From CAZRNB01 sp964601355 (lineage in GTDB: Bacteria; Planctomycetota; Phycisphaerae; Sedimentisphaerales; Anaerobacaceae): DNA of 19,914 bases. Shown here one piece after another: positions 19,677 to 19,914 of the stretch. The notes below the pieces were generated by a model. The model was not told where the DNA came from, did not search any database, and was given only the letters and a program-made list of their open reading frames with translations. The position numbers were made by a program, and so were the translations under genes. The stretch covers positions 1 to 19,914 of the forward strand of contig CAZRNB010000053.1 of the NCBI GenBank assembly GCA_964601355.1. Reading direction: 5' to 3'. How positions within the stretch are numbered: the stretch's first letter is position 1; each line of letters begins with the position of its first letter.

Positions 19677-19914
19677 ATGTTTGAAGGCAGCGGACTTGCA
19701 AAAAAATACAAGGTAAAGAAGTGCGAATGCCCGAGCGGAAAGATGACACGATTTGTCGAGCCGTGTTTATTGTTTTTTTTATCACAAGGGGATTCTTACG
19801 GATATGAGTTAATGGCAAAATTGGACAATTTCGGGTTTCCTAAAGCCAAGCCCGACACCGCGATGGTGTACAGAACGCTTCGATATCTTGAGAAAGAGGG
19901 ATTTGTAGTATCGA
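19677..19914 (+). CDS. PadR-family transcriptional regulator, N-terminal part
   Basis: The open frame runs to the window edge, so the C-terminus is missing. The start ATG at 19677 has AAAGG (19664-19668) about 8 nt upstream. After a roughly 28-residue leader with a C-E-C-P-S-G-K-M-T-R stretch, the winged-helix pattern G-Y-E-L-M-A-K-L ... D-T-A-M-V-Y-R-T-L-R-Y-L-E-K-E-G-F-V-V-S is typical of PadR. The Cys-rich leader is unusual and could bind metal. PadR proteins usually repress a nearby transporter or enzyme gene, which would lie beyond the window. A perfect dyad just upstream suggests autoregulation. Confidence 0.85.
   Translation, partial: MFEGSGLAKKYKVKKCECPSGKMTRFVEPCLLFFLSQGDSYGYELMAKLDNFGFPKAKPDTAMVYRTLRYLEKEGFVVS

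Overview
The window looks like a metagenome-assembled, mid-GC Gram-negative-type bacterium. A planctomycete, probably of the Phycisphaerae side, is the best guess. The guess rests on the PhoH / membrane-HD / YbeY / RecO gene order, the altered CdsA signature, and a 259-residue and an 844-residue protein that I recall as planctomycete-type hypotheticals. No rRNA or marker tree is available here. A run of exactly 100 N inside purA, with the same 55 bases on both sides, shows a scaffold join.

Layout. 1-1422: two small minus-strand accessory genes (a two-helix membrane protein and a coiled-coil zinc protein). 1423-2385: gene-free and filled with repeats, ending in a 121-bp MITE-like element. 2386-16555: a plus-strand housekeeping block: pgpA, a kinase-fold membrane protein, a radical SAM gene with a 259-aa partner, a two-helix membrane protein, purA, uppS, cdsA, phoH, a 7TM-HD phosphohydrolase gene, ybeY and recO. 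16718-17092: a PilZ gene, then a terminator. 17109-18787: minus-strand larE and a nucleotidyltransferase/small-protein pair. 18840-18910: tRNA-Thr(CGT). 18949-19676: a second MITE-like element and repeats. 19677-end: the start of a PadR-family regulator behind a perfect dyad.

The housekeeping block joins phospholipid and undecaprenyl-phosphate synthesis (PgpA, CdsA, UppS), adenylate synthesis (PurA), rRNA maturation and turnover (YbeY, PhoH), cyclic-dinucleotide signalling (HD protein; PilZ nearby) and recombination repair (RecO).

The most unusual feature is a superfamily of palindromes built from degenerate 7-bp words. Each locus has its own word (GGGATCA, GTTCATA, TTAGTCG, CGAGCAT, TTTCGAA and others), but the architecture is the same: tandem heptads, a short spacer, then reverse-complement heptads. 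They fill most gene junctions from purA to recO and also lie in frame inside pgpA, purA (three times), uppS, cdsA, recO (twice) and the 175-aa gene. Several start and stop codons lie within or directly beside them. In the five GGGATCA-type insertions, every codon that would be an in-frame TGA in a pure repeat is a sense codon, while TGA in the other phases persists. This argues that the insertions are translated. A related 9-10-bp word family (AAAGTG core) occupies three further junctions.
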